In this document: positions 60,265-64,000 of the stretch, piece after piece
Layout: every line of letters starts with the position of its first letter
Position numbering within the stretch: position 1 is the first letter of the stretch
Assembly (NCBI RefSeq): GCF_016920785.2
Contig: NW_024609836.1
Location: 59,925,439 to 59,989,438, forward strand
Length of the DNA stretch: 64,000 nucleotides
Source: Ixodes scapularis
Taxonomy: Eukaryota; Arthropoda; Arachnida; Ixodida; Ixodidae
Direction: 5' to 3'
Notes under the pieces: model-generated
The model's input: only the letters and a program-made list of their open reading frames with translations
Databases searched by the model: none
Told to the model about the DNA's origin: nothing
Translations under genes and position numbers: made by a program

Positions 60265-60719
60265 CTGTCGAACCCGGTTATATCACACCCGTATTTCGAA
60301 TTATTGTTTATATGAAACAGTCCAAACATCCCCTAGAAAATTGCATTGTTTTTCTGTATCGAATGCCCATAACTCCCATGGAGGGGACACTCGATGTAGG
60401 GAACGAAGACGAAGGCGGTTCTTCGCTTCTCCCTATAGGTCGGATTGCGCCGGCCGGGAGCACATAGCTCGGGTTGCGGGGCTGGCAGACCGCCAAGCCA
60501 GCATACGCGCACCCGGGAATGCGCACGCGGGGATGCGCAGCGAAAAAGCAATTGTATAAAAAATGAAAAAAGCAACCAATAAAAACAAAAGAAGTGGAGG
60601 ATGGCAAAAGCAAGGGGAAGGGCACCTGCGCGCGTGGGGAGGGCAGGGAGTGCTCGCTGTTAGAACGGTCGCGTGCGCTCATTTTCCCAAACACCGCTGT
60701 CACTGTGCAACTCCTTAGC

Positions 60720-60750
<31 letters not shown>

Positions 60751-61398
60751 AAAAAAAAAAGATTTTGTCAGGTGGAGTGTTTTGACAACAAGGGTTGAGC
60801 AATCACACTTTGAACGCCTTATGTTTGTTTACCCTTTCCTTTCCCCGTTATTGCTCCCGTTTCCGGCTTGAGCGGCGTCACCGTCAGGTCTCGACACCCC
60901 CCCCCTGAGGTCACATGACCAGACCTGGGGGGGTCACGTAAACCTCAGTTTACCTTTTTTTATACTTTATTCACTATCAATTTTACTAACCACTTCGCTC
61001 TGTTTTCTTTTTAAATCTAATAAAAGTTACTCGCTATCATCAAAACTGTATTGTGTTGTTATTTTATTTTATGACATGCTTTTTAGAGAGTGACAGCATC
61101 TGGCGACATGGTGTCCGCCCATCTTGACCTAAAACAAAGTTCTGTGTCACTCAGGGAATTTCACAAAAGTACTCAGAGGAAACCTGAAAAACTCAGGGAA
61201 TTTGAAAATGCCAACTTGGTAGACACATTGAATAACTCTATGGCAGATCACTACCTCAAACTTTCGTTAATGCGGGACTGCTTTTTAAAAACTCTTTGCT
61301 GCTGAGAGGGTGCAAATGCATTGAACCCTATGGACGTTCGCTGGGGCCGCCAGATTTCTTCGTTGCCGCGAGAATTTCGTTCTTGAAAGGTTCAACTG
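60265..61398. mobile_element. Pogo/Tigger-like element, mirrored copy
   Basis: CTGTCGAACCCGG to GGTTCAACTG with TA on both sides (60263-60264, 61399-61400). It is the counterpart of 48200-49307 and shows a few percent divergence toward the centre. Confidence 0.45.
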
Positions 61399-62328
61399 TA
61401 TTAGCAAAATACGAATCTAAATTAATTTATCCCACCCAAAATAAATTCCATGGCTCCTTTTTAAACACTGTGATTTTATCCAAGCCTCGGGTAAAAGCAG
61501 TTTAGCTTTCTCGGCTCTCGATTGGACGCGTCGCAGGTTTCTGCGGGGCAAGCTTTGTCAACTAACGTCCCAACTCTTTAGCCCCGCACGGATGGTGAGA
61601 GATATCTCGCAGTGGCTGATGTTCGTTCTGAACCTTTCTTTATCCACCGGTGTATTTGGACGTCTGTACGGCAACAAAATGACTGAAAACTTGCAAATTA
61701 AGCACAGGTTGTGGATTGCTTGCTTTATAGAATAGCAGACACACAATTCAAGCTCGTGTCCGATTTTGTTGCTCGTGGGACGTCATTTTTTTAGCAGAAA
61801 GTTCACTTTTTCTGCAGTTCTACTGTCCCGCATGGTGGACAAACCAGTCATCTGCTCTTGTTCCCTGCCTAAGTGATGCATGACGGGAGTGCATTCAGGT
61901 ACACACTTAATTCTCAGGGTGCAGCGAGCGCATGCACGTGTGGAGTGCCGGCGGCGAAACAAACTCACTTCATGTTGCGAGTGGGTGCGCATACGCACGA
62001 GTGCAGCGAAACAAACTCGCTATTAGTTTTCACATGTGGTCATGCACTGTGCACGAGCATGTAGCTTCGTCTTGCATCTTGTTCGCATGCAGAAGTTGCT
62101 TCGACGGCGTAGCAGAAATTACACTAGCCTTGACAATAAAGAACAAAGAGGCTTACGCCGAGCCTAGACACTGGTGCAAAAGACGGCCGAGCCAGAAAAC
62201 CTAAGCCGAGTCGCCACAAAATTATGTTTCGAAATGGCTGAATTGGCAAGACTGAACCGCCACCAAACATGTTCTGTTGTAGAACACAAAAGTACATCCC
62301 CTGACACGAGCGTCCAAAATATACTTAC

Positions 62329-62522
62329 AATGGCTAGCGACGCCTCATAAAGGTCATGCAGTGACCCTCTGCTTGGCCGGTTAAGCCACACGCAGTGCCG
62401 TGCAGAGTACAGGACGACGCCCGTGAGCCAGCCGGTGCGGTGACTCCGGGCCTGCCCGTAGTGTTCCGCTGCTACCTTGGACAAGGCGAAAGCGAGCTCA
62501 TCGATGCCATGATCCCCGGGAC
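62329..62522 (-). CDS. Candidate exon, mirrored copy of 47076-47269
   Basis: Sequence and splice sites appear identical to the left-arm copy. If the gene is real, the two copies are divergently placed and would be transcribed toward the spacer from both sides. Confidence 0.4.
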
Positions 62523-63658
62523 CTGTGGTGTATAACTATTGTGATTAAAAGTCTTACAGTCGCCGACCAATGTCACTTAGTCAAATGAAAATGAAAGAAG
62601 CGAGATGTCTTCTTCCACATTTTGCTGTTCTCTATTTTTGTTCCTTTTACATCTCTAGTTGTAAGATCAATGTTGACCAAGTTCTTTTTTGTTATCAACT
62701 TGTTCGCATTAAAATCTAAAATTTTACAACAGGGTAGAGTTGTAAAACCAAGAGGGGCTACCCAACACACGCATGCAGCCCCCCCACCCCACTTCATGGG
62801 GGTTGTCCTACGCAAGTATGTAGCTGCGCTGTAGAGAAGCATGATACACATGATCTACACGGACTTTTAGCTGCATTCTTCCATGAATCTAATGTCCGCC
62901 TGGCCGTATAACTTATAACTGTCATAACTTTCACTTTTTCTTTGAAATCTGTAAATGTTAAAAAAGAAAACCTGTATAACCATAGCTAAAAAAAAATCTG
63001 ACACTTGAATTGCTAAAAACAGTTTGGGGACTTCCAAGAGCGATTATTGCATAAAACAGCTTGTCAATGGTCAGAGTCTAGCAAAGCTCAACCACCACCA
63101 GCATGGCACTGCCAACAGCGCTGATGTCACTTGCATGATACATCCACATGCCGTGCCAATCATACATGGAACGCATGAAAGCATGGCGGGCAGTCCATGC
63201 AGCGTTGACTGTTGGTGGCTGCGGAAGCTCGGCGCAGACACAGAAGCACCAAAGGCGGAGGATGGCACATGTTTTCTGTTGCAGCAATGTCCTTTTGCTC
63301 GGCACACCGCCAAAAAACATTTCGGATTGGCGTTCAACATTTCTAATAATAATCGTCTTATCTGTATGTACTTGGCCGAAAGAACCGTGAGGACATTGAG
63401 AAAATCGTGTTCCGCAGTCAATTTACCTGCCCTTCGTAGTACACTATGTACTGGCGCGTGACGTTGCTCTGTGTTCCTAGTATTATATTTCTCTTTTTTA
63501 GATGGCTGCAAAAGACGAGGACAAAGACATTACAGCAGCACTGCCAATAGTTTCTCCATGTTGAGTGCTGAATTCCTGTGAAGCAGGATACGTTTCTCAA
63601 ACCTTGCTGGCGCCATGGCCACAAAACGAACAAGTGATATCAATGCATGCCTTTTATA

Positions 63659-63817
63659 TGGTCGGTGACAACTCAAGAAGGTAGGGGAAAAAAAAGGAAG
63701 GTGGGAGAGGACGAGATGGATGCAACGCCGGCGAAGGGAGAGGGTTTGACCAGCATTGTGCCCGCTTCCTGCTCTCCCACCTTCTTTTCCCTGACCCTAC
63801 CTCCTTAACCTGCAACA
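63659..63817. mobile_element. Palindromic MITE, family A, mirrored copy
   Basis: Exact inverse of 45781-45939, including the A8 run, so it is part of the arm duplication and not an independent insertion. Confidence 0.85.
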
Positions 63818-64000
63818 TAGTTCAAATCAAACTGCAAAATTTCTTCGAGGCTCGAGAGTGAAAGCAGCTTGTCAGGATGTATTTTGTGTGAATACCATTT
63901 AGCTGAAGCACATTGTTTTTCTGGACTCAAGGTACGTGGCTAAAAAGTCAATGCCAGGGATCTTTGTGAGAAAAAGAACACTTAAAAGATATCCTCGGCC

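Larger units (their letters stand above)
59727..64000 (-). repeat. Right arm of the giant inverted repeat (runs off the window)
   Basis: Reverse complement of 45598-49842. It includes mirrored copies of the MITE (63659-63817), the exon-like segment (62329-62522), the pogo-like element (60265-61398) and the polypurine/polypyrimidine tracts. A C21A20 double homopolymer at about 60720-60759 replaces a T15 in the left arm. Confidence 0.95.

Noticed and set aside
1..64000. CRISPR arrays, bacterial operons, rRNA or integrated bacterial DNA
   Set aside because: No regularly spaced repeats, ribosome binding sites, operonic ORFs or rRNA motifs were found; composition and splicing are eukaryotic throughout.

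Overview
This window looks like nuclear DNA of an arthropod, most probably a hard tick. It has AT-rich spacers, spliced coding exons with canonical GT/AG junctions, and very dense transposable elements: CR1/L2-type LINEs, Penelope-like elements, hAT, piggyBac, mariner, pogo/Tigger and many MITEs. It also carries SINE-like copies with the GATCCCC..GGTCAAAAT..TTGGCACGTAAAACCCC core typical of chelicerate genomes. No rRNA, functional tRNA, CRISPR or bacterial gene is visible. The species call is inference from repeat content.

Layout. 1-2 kb: two decayed LINEs in opposite orientation. 3.0-3.4 kb: a dispersed repeat family. 3.86-6.13 kb: a piggyBac remnant with TTAA duplications, split by a hAT copy with its own 8-bp duplication. 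7.08-21.58 kb: the clearest host gene, four coding exons that join without a frame break into a 318-residue Myb/SANT-like DNA-binding protein with a C-terminal coiled coil. Its introns are packed with transposons: five contiguous or near-contiguous MITEs in intron 1; in intron 2 a dead mariner, a Penelope-like element, a three-level nested hAT/pogo/MITE stack and a nested hAT pair inside a SINE-like repeat. 22.7-35.7 kb: intergenic DNA with a pogo-like MITE containing a second MITE, a Penelope fragment, a broken C2H2 zinc-finger gene, a GC-rich minisatellite and a broken THAP domain. 36.06-37.19 kb: a terminal-inverted-repeat element.

37.4-42.36 kb: an apparently full-length CR1-type LINE with both ORFs open. 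ORF1 has a PHD-like finger, coiled coil and SGNH esterase-like domain. ORF2 has an apurinic-like endonuclease, reverse transcriptase and a CCHC knuckle. A conserved 53-bp tail sequence with (ATCC)5 occurs at both ends. The ORF2 frame overlaps ORF1 in -1 phase, and the overlap contains slippery heptamers followed by a possible stem, so ORF2 may be made by programmed frameshifting.

43-64 kb: a candidate first exon, a deleted piggyBac with TTAA duplications, and then the left arm (about 45.6-49.84 kb) of a very large inverted repeat. Its right arm runs from about 59.73 kb off the end of the window. The outer parts of the arms look identical and the inner parts diverge. The 9.9-kb spacer holds a Tigger remnant, two THAP fragments, TTAA and TA MITEs, strong palindromes and a candidate minus-strand first exon. 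An exon-like motif preceded each time by a splice acceptor recurs at 44.9, 47.1 (mirrored at 62.4) and 52.2 kb and belongs to no family I recognise.
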